Source: Variovorax sp.
GTDB lineage: Bacteria; Pseudomonadota; Gammaproteobacteria; Burkholderiales; Burkholderiaceae_C
Length of the DNA: 9,791 nucleotides
Assembly (NCBI GenBank): GCA_028292145.1
Contig: JAQGMX010000293.1
Location: 1 to 9,791, forward strand
Reading direction: 5' to 3'
Each line of letters begins with the position of its first letter. Position 1 is the first letter of the stretch. Below the pieces are notes generated by a model, which saw only the letters and a program-made list of their open reading frames with translations, was not told the DNA's origin and ran no database searches. Of this stretch, positions 1 to 7,268 are shown in pieces. A program made the position numbers and the translations under genes.

Positions 1-1
1 G

Positions 2-181
2 GCCGGCTGGCTCAAGCCACAGAAAGCGCTGAGCGCCGAATGGCTCGCCGCCTGGCTGGCTGAACGCACGCGTCCCGAATTGATTGACACCGCGACACGC
101 GCACGAGCGCTTGCGCGGCCGCAGGCCACCGCCCGCATCGCCGACATCTGCGAAGCCGCGGCGCGTAAAGAGAAGACATGA
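2..181 (+). CDS. murG: MurG, UDP-GlcNAc:lipid I glycosyltransferase (3' end only)
   Basis: This is the last 59 codons of an open frame that enters from the left edge and ends at TGA 179-181. MurG adds GlcNAc to lipid I on the inner face of the cytoplasmic membrane, producing lipid II. The visible part is the C-terminal helical tail of the second Rossmann domain: a Trp-rich helix (EWLAAWLAER) followed by an Ala/Arg-rich helix ending ATARIADICEAAARKEKT. The ATARIADIC stretch resembles the ATERVANEV segment near the end of E. coli MurG. No catalytic residues lie in this fragment, so the call rests on that similarity plus position directly before murC in a dcw cluster. The stop overlaps the murC start as ATGA, implying translational coupling. 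Confidence 0.85.
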   Translation, partial: AGWLKPQKALSAEWLAAWLAERTRPELIDTATRARALARPQATARIADICEAAARKEKT

Positions 182-1638
182 GACACCGGATCAGACACAT
201 CCATTTCGTCGGTATCGGCGGCTCCGGCATGAGCGGCATCGCCGAAGTGCTGCTCAACCTGGGCTATCAAATCTCGGGCTCCGACCTGAGCGACAGCGCG
301 ACGCTGCGTCGCCTGGCCGGCCTCGGGATCGTGACCTATGTCGGCCACGACGCGAGCAACATCGCCGGCGCCGATGCGGTCGTCACATCGACCGCCGTGC
401 AGGCCGACAACCCCGAAGTCATCGCCGCGCGCGAGAAGCGCATTCCTATTGTTCCGCGCGCCATGATGCTGGCCGAGCTGATGCGCCTGAAGCAGGGCAT
501 TGCCATCGCGGGCACGCACGGCAAGACCACGACGACCAGCCTGGTGGCAAGCGTTCTGGCTGCGGCCGGACTCGACCCGACCTTCGTGATCGGCGGCAAG
601 CTGAACAGTGCCGGCGCCAACGCGCAGCTGGGCAGCGGCGACTACATCGTGGTTGAGGCGGACGAGTCCGATGCGTCGTTCCTGAACTTGCTGCCTGTGA
701 TGGCGGTGGTCACGAACATCGACGCCGACCACATGGAAACCTACGGGCATGACTTCTCGAAGCTGAAGAAAGCCTTCGTCGATTTCCTGCACCGCATGCC
801 GTTCTACGGCGTGGCCATTCTCTGCACCGACGATGCCGCTGTGCGCGACATCGTGCCGGAGGTGACCTGCCCGGTGACCAGCTACGGCTTCAACGAAGGC
901 GCGCAGGTTCGCGCCGTCAATGTGCGCGCGGTCGGTTCACAGATGCATTTCACCGCGCAGCGCCGCAACGGCGTCACGCTGCCCGACCTGGACATCGTGC
1001 TGAACCTTGCCGGCGAGCACAACGTGCTGAATGCGCTGTCGGTGATCGCGGTGGCGGTCGAGCTCAGCGTGCCCGATGAAGCGGTGCAGCGCGGACTGGC
1101 CGACTTCAAGGGCGTCGGACGCCGTTTCCAGAGCTACGGCGACGTGCCGGTGAAGCGCCCTGGCGTGTCTGTCGACACCTTCACGCTGATCGAGGATTAC
1201 GGTCACCATCCGGTCGAAATGGCTGCGACCATCGCAGCGGCGCGCGGGGCCTTCCCCGGTCGCCGACTGGTGCTGTCGTTCCAGCCGCATCGCTTCACCC
1301 GCACGCGCGACTGCTTCGAGGATTTCGTCAAGGTGCTGGGCACGGCCGACGCGGTGCTGCTGAGCGAGGTTTACGCGGCCGGCGAAGCGCCGATCGTGGC
1401 TGCCGACGGCCGTGCGCTGACGCGCGCATTGCGTGTGGCAGGCAAGGTCGAGCCGGTGTTCGTCGACGAGATCGGCGAGATGGCCGAAGCCATCCTGAAC
1501 AACGTGCACGGCGGCGACGTCGTCATCTGTATGGGCGCCGGCTCCATCGGTGCGGTACCGGGACGGGTGGTCGAGCTCGGCGGCTCGCTGACAGCCGTCA
1601 AGCCCGGACTCTTCACCCGCGAAGGGAGGGCGCTGTGA
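178..1638 (+). CDS. murC: MurC, UDP-N-acetylmuramate--L-alanine ligase
   Basis: This cytoplasmic ATP-dependent ligase adds the first residue, L-Ala, to UDP-MurNAc. The 486-residue product is close to the usual family length (about 460-490). An N-terminal Rossmann domain has GIGGSGM at residues 12-18. The central ATPase domain has the P-loop AGTHGKTTTT at 111-120, DESDASFL at 162-169 and TNIDADHMETY at 179-189. The C-terminal domain carries the MurC hallmark YGHHP and the FQPHRFTRT stretch. The ATG at 178 is chosen because it overlaps the murG stop (ATGA), has AAAGAG at 167-172 upstream, and gives the expected start (MRHRIRHIHFVGIGG). The gene lies inside the co-directional dcw operon, and its end overlaps the ddl start by 4 bases. 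Confidence 0.97.
   Translation: MRHRIRHIHFVGIGGSGMSGIAEVLLNLGYQISGSDLSDSATLRRLAGLGIVTYVGHDASNIAGADAVVTSTAVQADNPEVIAAREKRIPIVPRAMMLAELMRLKQGIAIAGTHGKTTTTSLVASVLAAAGLDPTFVIGGKLNSAGANAQLGSGDYIVVEADESDASFLNLLPVMAVVTNIDADHMETYGHDFSKLKKAFVDFLHRMPFYGVAILCTDDAAVRDIVPEVTCPVTSYGFNEGAQVRAVNVRAVGSQMHFTAQRRNGVTLPDLDIVLNLAGEHNVLNALSVIAVAVELSVPDEAVQRGLADFKGVGRRFQSYGDVPVKRPGVSVDTFTLIEDYGHHPVEMAATIAAARGAFPGRRLVLSFQPHRFTRTRDCFEDFVKVLGTADAVLLSEVYAAGEAPIVAADGRALTRALRVAGKVEPVFVDEIGEMAEAILNNVHGGDVVICMGAGSIGAVPGRVVELGGSLTAVKPGLFTREGRAL
1624..1630 (+). promoter_or_regulatory. Shine-Dalgarno site for ddl inside murC
   Basis: GGGAGGG lies inside the murC 3' end, 4 bases before GTG 1635. It supports the GTG as the ddl start, since the nearby ATG at 1648 is in a different frame and opens only a shadow frame. 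Confidence 0.7.
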
Positions 1639-2609
1639 TCGCTTTCAATGTCGATCCGAAGAGCTTCGGCAAGGTCGCCGTCCTGTTCGGCGGGAGCTCT
1701 GCCGAGCGCGCCATCTCCATCCTTTCCGGCACCGGCGTGCTCGACGCGCTGCGCTCGCGCGGCGTCGATGCGCATGCGTTCGATCCGGCGGAGCGCGATC
1801 TGGTCGAGCTGCGTCGCGAAGGCTTCGACCGCTGCTTCATCGCGCTGCACGGTCGCCACGGCGAAGACGGCACGGTCCAGGGTGCGCTCGAACTGCTCGG
1901 CATTCCCTACACCGGCTCCGGCGTGATGGCGTCCAGCATCGCGATGGACAAGGTCATGACCAAACGTCTGTTCGAAGCGGAAGGCCTGCCGACGCCGAAG
2001 TACGTGCGCCTCGCGCCCGACCGGCAGACGCCGGAGCAGGTCCGCGTGGTGCCCGACGTGCTCGGCCTGCCGCTGATCGTCAAGCCGCCGCGCGAGGGTT
2101 CGTCGATCGGCGTGACCAAGGTCGAGGGCTACTCGCAGATGCAGGCGGCGGTGACGCTGTCGGCAAAGTACGACGCCGATGTGCTGTGCGAGCAGTTCAT
2201 CGAAGGAGAGGAAGTCACCTGCTCCGTGCTCGGCAGCGGCAAGGAAGCCGAAGCCATGCCGGTGGTGCGCATCGCCGCGCCCGAGGGTGCCTACGACTAC
2301 GAACACAAGTATTTCACCGACGACGTGAAATATCACTGCCCGAGCGGTCTTCCCGAGGCTGAAGAAGCGGAAATCCGTCGCATCACGCTGGCTGCATTCC
2401 TGACGCTCGGCTGCCGTGGCTGGGGCCGGGCCGACATCATGATCCGCGCCACTGACCGCAAGCCGTTCCTGCTCGAGATGAACACATCGCCGGGCATGAC
2501 CACGCATTCGCTGGTGCCGATGTCGGCGCGCGCGCTCGGCATCCCCTACGAGGAACTCTGCCTGCGCGTGCTGGCCACCGCGTCGCTCGACGTGAAGGGA
2601 ATCGTCTGA
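1635..2609 (+). CDS. ddl: D-alanine--D-alanine ligase (DdlB type)
   Basis: An ATP-grasp ligase joining two D-Ala molecules for the end of the peptidoglycan stem peptide, in the cytoplasm. The product is 324 residues, a little longer than E. coli DdlB (306). The N-terminal motif GGSSAERAIS (19-28) holds the conserved Glu24 and Ser28. LHGRHGEDGT is at 71-80, the ATP-grasp loop KPPREGSSIGV at 150-160, the omega-loop region YDYEHKYF at 220-227, and metal/ATP residues in RADIM (265-269) and EMNTSPGM (281-288). The position usually written Glu-Val-Ser after the AER is Ala-Ile-Ser here; this residue is not one of the catalytic set. The start is GTG, overlapping the murC stop (GTGA). This is probably the dcw-linked ddlB, though paralogue assignment cannot be confirmed from one locus. 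Confidence 0.96.
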   Translation: MIAFNVDPKSFGKVAVLFGGSSAERAISILSGTGVLDALRSRGVDAHAFDPAERDLVELRREGFDRCFIALHGRHGEDGTVQGALELLGIPYTGSGVMASSIAMDKVMTKRLFEAEGLPTPKYVRLAPDRQTPEQVRVVPDVLGLPLIVKPPREGSSIGVTKVEGYSQMQAAVTLSAKYDADVLCEQFIEGEEVTCSVLGSGKEAEAMPVVRIAAPEGAYDYEHKYFTDDVKYHCPSGLPEAEEAEIRRITLAAFLTLGCRGWGRADIMIRATDRKPFLLEMNTSPGMTTHSLVPMSARALGIPYEELCLRVLATASLDVKGIV

Positions 2610-3394
2610 TGGCAGCCGACAGCATTCCCGTTCCGTTCGACGTCAAGCTCATGAACATCACGGCGACGCTGGCTTTTGCCGCGTGCGCGGTCATGCTGCT
2701 GGCGTCCGGGGCGTGGTGGGTGCTGCGGCAGCCGTTTTTCCCGATCGCTGCGATCAAGGTCGACGGCGAGGTGACGCACAACACCGCCGTCACGCTGCGC
2801 GCGCATGTCGCGCCGCAGCTGGTCGGCAACTTCTTCACCGTCGATCTGGCACACGCGCGCAGCGCATTCGAGACGATGCCGTGGGTGCGCAAGGCGGTGG
2901 TGCGGCGCGAATTCCCGAACAAGTTGCGCGCCACGCTGACCGAGCAGGTGCCGGTCGCGCATTGGGGCGACGAAACCGGTTCGAAGCTGGTCAACGGCTA
3001 CGGCGAGGTCTTCGATGCCAACGTGGCCGAGGTCGACGACAAGCTGCCGCGCCTCGAAGGTCCCGACGATCAGGCCAGCCAGGTGCTGGGCATGTACCGC
3101 GTGATGGCGCCGATCTTCGCGCCCTACGACCTGAACATCGAGGAGCTCGGCCTGTCGAGCCGCGGCAGCTGGCATGTGCTGCTGGACACCGGTGCGGTGA
3201 TCGAACTGGGACGCGGCCGCAGCGAGCAGGTTTCGGCGCGTGCGACGCAGTTCCTGCAGACGGTGAAACAGGTCGCGGCGCAGTACGGCCGCACGGTCGC
3301 GTCGATCGAGGGCGCCGACCTGCGTCACAACGAAGGTTATGCACTGCGCCTGCGCGGCGTCACCACGGTCGTCACCGACCCCAAGAAGAAATAA
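2609..3394 (+). CDS. ftsQ: Cell division protein FtsQ
   Basis: A bitopic inner-membrane divisome protein that links early and late division proteins by binding FtsB/FtsL in the periplasm. The 261-residue product has a short cytoplasmic tail (1-14), one transmembrane helix at about 15-39, a POTRA domain at about 45-115 with the typical FFTVDL...MPWVRKAVVRREFPNKL pattern, and a C-terminal beta domain with LVNGYGEVF (128-136) and GADLRHNEGYALRL (235-248), which matches the family's DLRYpnGfA block. The ATG shares one base with the ddl stop (TGATG), and GAAGGGA at 2594-2600 is a well-placed Shine-Dalgarno site. The Lys-rich end (DPKKK) is cut short compared with some relatives but looks natural. 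Confidence 0.95.
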   Translation: MAADSIPVPFDVKLMNITATLAFAACAVMLLASGAWWVLRQPFFPIAAIKVDGEVTHNTAVTLRAHVAPQLVGNFFTVDLAHARSAFETMPWVRKAVVRREFPNKLRATLTEQVPVAHWGDETGSKLVNGYGEVFDANVAEVDDKLPRLEGPDDQASQVLGMYRVMAPIFAPYDLNIEELGLSSRGSWHVLLDTGAVIELGRGRSEQVSARATQFLQTVKQVAAQYGRTVASIEGADLRHNEGYALRLRGVTTVVTDPKKK

Positions 3395-3414
3395 GCGAGT
3401 AGCGAGGAATCTCC

Positions 3415-4644
3415 ATGCCCAAAGAATACAAAGACCTGGTTGTCGGCCTCGACATCGGAACCGCCAAGGTGATGGTGGTGGTCGCCGAGGTGCTGTCCAA
3501 CGGCGCGCTCAAACTCGCCGGGCTTGGCGTCGCGCCTAGCAACGGGCTCAAGCGCGGTGTGGTGGTCAACATCGACGCGACGGTGCAAAGCATTCAGCAG
3601 GCATTGAAAGAGGCCGAACTGATGGCCGACTGCAAGATCGGGCGCGTCTACACCGGCATCACCGGCAGCCACATCCGCGGCATCAATTCGAGCGGCATGG
3701 TGGCGGTGAAGGACAAGGAAGTCACGCCGGCCGACGTGGCCCGCGTGGTCGAGACGGCGCGCGCCATCAACATCTCCAGCGACCAGCGACTGTTGCTGGT
3801 CGAGCCGCAGGAATTCGTGATCGACGGCCAGGACGTGAAGGAGCCGATCGGCATGAGCGGCATGCGGCTCGAAGCCAAGGTCCACATCGTGACCGGCGCC
3901 CAGAGCGCGGCCGAGAACATCATCAAGTGCGTGCGCCGCTGCGGCCTCGAAGTCGACCAGCTGATGCTGAATCCGCTGGCGTCGAGCCTGTCGGTGCTGA
4001 CCGAGGACGAACGCGAACTCGGCGTGTGCCTGGTCGACATCGGCGCCGGCACGACCGACGTCGCGATCTTCACCAACGGCGCGATCCGCCACACCGCCGT
4101 GATCCCGATCGCCGGCGACCTGATCACCAGCGACATCGCGATGGCTTTGCGCACGCCGACCAAGGACGCCGAGGACATCAAGGTCGAGAACGGCTACGCC
4201 AAACAGCTGCTCGCCGACCCGGACACGCAGGTCGAAGTGCCGGGTCTGGGCGATCGCGGCCCGCGGATGCTGAGCAAGCAGGCGCTGGCCGGCGTGATCG
4301 AGCCGCGCATCGAAGAGATCTTCTCGCTCGTGCAGCAGGTCATCCGCGAGTCGGGCTACGAGGAAGTGCTGTCGTCGGGCATTGTGCTGACGGGCGGCAG
4401 CGCAGTGATGCCGGGCATGGTCGAGCTGGGCGAGGACATCTTCCTGAAGCCGGTTCGGCGCGGCATCCCGAAGTATTCGAGCGCGCTGTCGGACATGGTC
4501 GCGCAGCCGCGCGCCGCGACCGTGATGGGCCTGCTCGAAGAAGCCCGCACGGCGCGCATGCGCGGCTACAAGGTCGCCCAGAAGCACGGTTCTGTAAAGA
4601 CCGCATTCGGACGTTTCAAAGACTTCATCGTGGGGAACTTCTGA
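3415..4644 (+). CDS. ftsA: Cell division protein FtsA
   Basis: An actin-like ATPase that anchors FtsZ filaments to the cytoplasmic membrane and recruits later divisome proteins. The 409-residue product matches the family length. Phosphate-1 motif GLDIGTAKV is at 11-19, phosphate-2 motif LVDIGAGTTDVAIF at 206-219, and adenosine motif VLTGGSAVMPGM at 324-335. The 1C subdomain specific to FtsA falls at about 84-165. The C-terminal 17 residues (SVKTAFGRFKDFIVGNF) alternate basic and large hydrophobic residues and fit the membrane-targeting amphipathic helix. GAGGA at 3404-3408 precedes the ATG. It follows ftsQ by 20 bases and precedes ftsZ by 164 bases, the usual order. Confidence 0.97.
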   Translation: MPKEYKDLVVGLDIGTAKVMVVVAEVLSNGALKLAGLGVAPSNGLKRGVVVNIDATVQSIQQALKEAELMADCKIGRVYTGITGSHIRGINSSGMVAVKDKEVTPADVARVVETARAINISSDQRLLLVEPQEFVIDGQDVKEPIGMSGMRLEAKVHIVTGAQSAAENIIKCVRRCGLEVDQLMLNPLASSLSVLTEDERELGVCLVDIGAGTTDVAIFTNGAIRHTAVIPIAGDLITSDIAMALRTPTKDAEDIKVENGYAKQLLADPDTQVEVPGLGDRGPRMLSKQALAGVIEPRIEEIFSLVQQVIRESGYEEVLSSGIVLTGGSAVMPGMVELGEDIFLKPVRRGIPKYSSALSDMVAQPRAATVMGLLEEARTARMRGYKVAQKHGSVKTAFGRFKDFIVGNF

Positions 4645-4808
4645 TCATGAAGATGGCCCCACTTTGGTTGGCGCGCGCAGGCCCGCCACGACATTTCAAC
4701 GAGCGATGGCGACGCACAGGGCCGCCATCGTCGAGTGCATGAGCGCATACGGCAGCAGACAAGACATTCATCCCCGAACAACGGCAGCAGCAAATTAAGG
4801 AGTCAGAA
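4645..4808 (+). other. ftsA-ftsZ intergenic spacer
   Basis: A 164-base gap in an otherwise tightly packed operon. It holds an 8-bp inverted repeat (entered separately) and a 31-codon frame at 4647-4742 (MKMAPLWLARAG...), preceded by GGGGA at 4632-4636. The small frame is Arg/Pro-rich and has no recognisable feature, so I do not call it a gene. I saw no convincing sigma-70 hexamer pair. The ftsZ Shine-Dalgarno AAGGAG is at 4797-4802. Regulatory function for ftsZ expression is inferred from position only. Confidence 0.5.
4704..4730 (+). repeat. Inverted repeat / stem-loop in the ftsA-ftsZ spacer
   Basis: CGATGGCG (4704-4711) and CGCCATCG (4723-4730) are perfect complements, giving an 8-bp GC-rich stem with an 11-base loop. 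No T-run follows, so it is not a normal intrinsic terminator. It could be an mRNA structure that stabilises or delimits the ftsZ message; this is inference. Confidence 0.5.
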
Positions 4809-6020
4809 ATGGCCATCGAAATGATTGAAGTGGAAGAGTTCAACCAAGGCACCCAGATCAAGGTGATCGGCGTCGGCGGCGGCGGCGGCAACGCGGTCGC
4901 GCACATGATCGAACGCGGCGTGCAGGGCGTGCAGTTCTCCTGCGCGAATACCGACGCGCAAGCGCTGTCGCGCAGCAACGCACCGAAGCTGATCCAGCTC
5001 GGCAGCAACGGCCTGGGCGCAGGCGGCAAGCCGGCCAAGGGTCGTGAAGCGGCCGAAGCGGCGGTCGACGAGATCCGCACCGCCATCGAAGGCGCGCACA
5101 TGCTGTTCATCACGGCCGGCATGGGCGGCGGCACCGGCACCGGCGCCGCACCGGTGATCGCGCGCATCGCCAAAGAGATGGGCATCCTGACTGTCGGCGT
5201 GGTGACCAAACCCTTCGACTGGGAAGGCGGCAAGCGCATGAGCAACGCCGACGACGGCCTGGCCGAACTCGAAGCCAACGTCGACTCGCTGATCGTGATC
5301 CTGAACGAGAAGCTGCTCGACGTGCTCGGCGAAGACGTGACACAGGCCGAAGCCTTCGCGCATGCCAACGACGTGTTGAAGAACGCGGTCGGCGGTATCT
5401 CGGAAATCATCAACGAGTACGGCGGCGTGAACGTCGACTTCGAAGACGTCCGCACCGTGATGGGCGAGCCGGGCAAGGCCATGATGGGCACGGCTGCGGC
5501 CAGCGGCCCGGACCGTGCGCGGATTGCCGCCGAGCAGGCCGTGGCCTGCCCGCTGCTCGAAGGCATCGACCTCTCCGGCGCCAAGGGCGTGCTGGTGCTG
5601 GTGACGGCATCGAAGGGCTCGCTGAAGCTGTCGGAATCCAAGCTCGCGATGAACACCATCCGTGCCTACGCATCGCCGGAAGCGCACGTGATCTACGGCG
5701 CGGCCTACGACGAGGCGCTCGGCGACGAGATGCGCGTGACCGTGGTCGCGACCGGCCTCTCGCGTCCGGAAGCGCGCCGCCAAGCGCCGATCCTGGAAGT
5801 GATCCGCACCGGCACCGACAACATTCCGTTCAACGTTTCGGCGTCGATGGGCGGCATGGGTCATCACGGCGCGCATGGCCAGCCGAACTACGAAGGCATG
5901 GCGGTTCCGAGCGTGTGGCGTACCAACCGCACGATGGCTGCGGCCAAGGTCGACGCGCTGTCCTCGGGCGGCATGGACGACTTCGAGATCCCCGCGTTCC
6001 TGCGTCGTCAGGCCGATTGA
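4809..6020 (+). CDS. ftsZ: Cell division GTPase FtsZ
   Basis: The tubulin homologue that polymerises into the Z-ring on the cytoplasmic side of the division site. In the 403-residue product, a Gly-rich nucleotide loop GVGGGGGNAV is at 21-30 and the tubulin signature GGGTGTG at 106-112. The T7 synergy loop NVDFEDV is at 208-214, with catalytic Asp210 and Asp213. The GTPase and C-terminal domains run to about residue 320. A Gly/His/Met-rich linker of about 60 residues follows, with the conserved C-terminal peptide DDFEIPAFLRRQAD, the binding site for FtsA and regulators. AAGGAG at 4797-4802 is a strong, well-spaced Shine-Dalgarno site. The N-terminus MAIEMIEVEEFNQG is of the Comamonadaceae-like type rather than the Burkholderiaceae type. 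Confidence 0.98.
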   Translation: MAIEMIEVEEFNQGTQIKVIGVGGGGGNAVAHMIERGVQGVQFSCANTDAQALSRSNAPKLIQLGSNGLGAGGKPAKGREAAEAAVDEIRTAIEGAHMLFITAGMGGGTGTGAAPVIARIAKEMGILTVGVVTKPFDWEGGKRMSNADDGLAELEANVDSLIVILNEKLLDVLGEDVTQAEAFAHANDVLKNAVGGISEIINEYGGVNVDFEDVRTVMGEPGKAMMGTAAASGPDRARIAAEQAVACPLLEGIDLSGAKGVLVLVTASKGSLKLSESKLAMNTIRAYASPEAHVIYGAAYDEALGDEMRVTVVATGLSRPEARRQAPILEVIRTGTDNIPFNVSASMGGMGHHGAHGQPNYEGMAVPSVWRTNRTMAAAKVDALSSGGMDDFEIPAFLRRQAD

Positions 6021-6127
6021 ATTTTGGCCCCCGGCGGCGCCGCATCGCGAGTGCGCGGGCCGTCGCTATCGCCGATATAGCGAGGAGCGCAGTACGATAA
6101 GCGCTGCACGCTCCTAAAATCAACGCT
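6021..6127 (+). other. ftsZ-lpxC intergenic region with overlapping inverted repeats
   Basis: This 107-base spacer is rich in complementary words. There is a 10-base palindrome GCGGCGCCGC at 6034-6043. CGCTAT (6064-6069) pairs with ATAGCG (6077-6082) over a 7-base loop. AGGAGCG (6083-6089) pairs with CGCTCCT (6109-6115) over a 19-base loop. AGCGC (6086-6090) can instead pair with GCGCT (6101-6105). The last two are mutually exclusive. None is followed by a T-run in the + direction, so I do not call a terminator for ftsZ. Confidence 0.55.
6115..6120 (+). promoter_or_regulatory. Candidate -10 element of lpxC
   Basis: TAAAAT matches the sigma-70 -10 consensus in five of six positions and ends 7 bases before GTG 6128. 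A transcript from it would begin at or next to the start codon. No good -35 hexamer was seen at normal spacing, so this is a candidate only. Confidence 0.45.
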
Positions 6128-7054
6128 GTGCTGCAACAACGAACCCTCAAGTCCATCACGCGCGCCGTCGGCGTGGGGCTTCACAGCGGGCAGCGCGTGG
6201 AACTCACGCTGCGGCCGGCACCACCCGATTCGGGCATCGTGTTCCGGCGTGTGGATCTCCCCGAGCCGGTGTCGATTCCGATGACGGCCGAAGCCGTCAC
6301 CGACACACGGCTTGCGTCCACCGTTTCGAGCGGCGGCGCGAAGGTACAGACCGTCGAGCATCTGATGTCGGCCTGTGCCGGCCTCGGTATCGACAACATG
6401 GTCATCGACATCACGGCCGACGAGGTCCCGATCCTCGACGGCTCCGCCTCTTCATTCGTTTTCCTGCTGCAGAGCGCGGGTATCGAACTGCAGAAGGCGC
6501 CCAGGCGGTTCATTCGCGTCATCAGGCCGGTCGAAGTCCGTGAGGGCGATGCGGGTCCTAACGCAAAGTGGGCACGACTGGAGCCGTACCATGGCTTCAA
6601 GCTGAGCTTCGAGATCGACTTCGATCACCGCGTCGTCGATTCGACCGGCCAGCGCGTCGAGTTTGATCTGGGCAGCGGCTCCTACAGCCGCGACATTGCA
6701 CGCGCGCGCACTTTTGGTTTCACCAAGGAAGTCGAGTACATGCGCAGCAAGGGTCTGGCGCTCGGCGGCGGACTGGACAACGCGATCGTCATGGACGACA
6801 CCAAGGTGCTGAACGCTGGCGGCTTGCGCTACGACAACGAGTTCGTCAAGCACAAGATTCTCGATGCGATGGGCGATCTGTATGTGGTCGGCCGTCCGTT
6901 GCTCGCTGCGTACAGCGCTTTCCGTTCAGGCCATGCAATGAACAACAAGCTGTTGCGCGAATTGCTGCTCCACAAGGACGCCTACGAGATCGTCACTTTC
7001 GACGACGTGAAGCGGGCGCCGCGCGGCTTCGCCGAAGTCGCGCGGGCCTGGTAA
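6128..7054 (+). CDS. lpxC: LpxC, UDP-3-O-acyl-N-acetylglucosamine deacetylase
   Basis: A cytoplasmic zinc enzyme that carries out the committed step of lipid A synthesis. The 308-residue length is typical. The start MLQQRTLKSITRAVGVGLHSG aligns residue for residue with E. coli LpxC (MIKQRTLKRI...), which fixes GTG 6128 as the start. The catalytic Glu77 and zinc ligand His78 lie in TVEH. The other ligands, His242 and Asp246, lie in KHKILDAMGD, and the catalytic His269 lies in SGHAMNNKLL. There is no Shine-Dalgarno sequence in the 20 bases upstream; a TAAAAT lies 7 bases before the start, so a leaderless mRNA is possible. lpxC after ftsZ is the standard end of the dcw cluster. secA, which follows in many proteobacteria, is absent here. 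Confidence 0.97.
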   Translation: MLQQRTLKSITRAVGVGLHSGQRVELTLRPAPPDSGIVFRRVDLPEPVSIPMTAEAVTDTRLASTVSSGGAKVQTVEHLMSACAGLGIDNMVIDITADEVPILDGSASSFVFLLQSAGIELQKAPRRFIRVIRPVEVREGDAGPNAKWARLEPYHGFKLSFEIDFDHRVVDSTGQRVEFDLGSGSYSRDIARARTFGFTKEVEYMRSKGLALGGGLDNAIVMDDTKVLNAGGLRYDNEFVKHKILDAMGDLYVVGRPLLAAYSAFRSGHAMNNKLLRELLLHKDAYEIVTFDDVKRAPRGFAEVARAW

Positions 7055-7084
7055 GCCAGCCCAGCTGGTCAGGTATCGCTTCCA

Positions 7085-7261
7085 ATGCTTCTTTTTCGCT
7101 GGGCCATTCTTTTCCTGCTGCTGATGTGTGCGGTGTCGTTCGCGTTCTACGCCGGCACCGGGCAGGCGAAATACCGGCGCTTCGGCTGGATCACGCTGAA
7201 GTGGACGCTGCTCGCCGCATTCGGCTTCTTTGCCGTGCTGATCGCCGAGCGCGTCGCCTGA
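7085..7261 (+). CDS. Small two-helix membrane protein downstream of lpxC
   Basis: A 58-codon frame opens at ATG 7085 and stops at TGA 7259-7261, 30 bases after lpxC on the same strand. The product begins MLLFRWAILFLLLMCAV, giving a first membrane helix at about 4-23. A short polar, basic turn (GTGQAKYRRFG) follows, then a second helix at about 35-54 (ITLKWTLLAAFGFFAVLI) and the tail AERVA. The basic turn suggests a hairpin with the loop in the cytoplasm (positive-inside rule), which is inference. Codon third positions are G/C-rich like its neighbours. Shine-Dalgarno support is weak: AGG at 7071-7073, 11 bases upstream. I recall similar short membrane proteins beside lpxC in Burkholderiales but cannot name a family. 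Function is unknown; co-transcription with lpxC is likely. Confidence 0.75.
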   Translation: MLLFRWAILFLLLMCAVSFAFYAGTGQAKYRRFGWITLKWTLLAAFGFFAVLIAERVA

Positions 7262-7268
7262 GAGCCGC

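Noticed and set aside
1371..2507. A 378-codon antisense frame over murC and ddl
   Set aside because: Typical GC-driven shadow with a repetitive Arg/His/Asp composition and no recognisable motif.
3337..4587. A 416-codon open frame antisense to ftsA, longer than ftsA itself
   Set aside because: The product is His/Arg/Asp-rich low-complexity with no family motif, as expected opposite a high-GC3 gene. ftsA carries all actin-family motifs.
4664..4696. TTGG-type hexamers as a possible -35 for an ftsZ promoter
   Set aside because: At 16-18 base spacing the -10 positions match the consensus in at most three of six bases, no better than chance.
4803..5876. Antisense frames of 357 and 344 codons over ftsZ
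   Set aside because: Both mirror the conserved ftsZ codons; composition is biased and no start signals are present.
6034..6043. Palindrome GCGGCGCCGC after ftsZ as an intrinsic terminator
   Set aside because: No T-run follows, and such palindromes are frequent by chance at this GC content.
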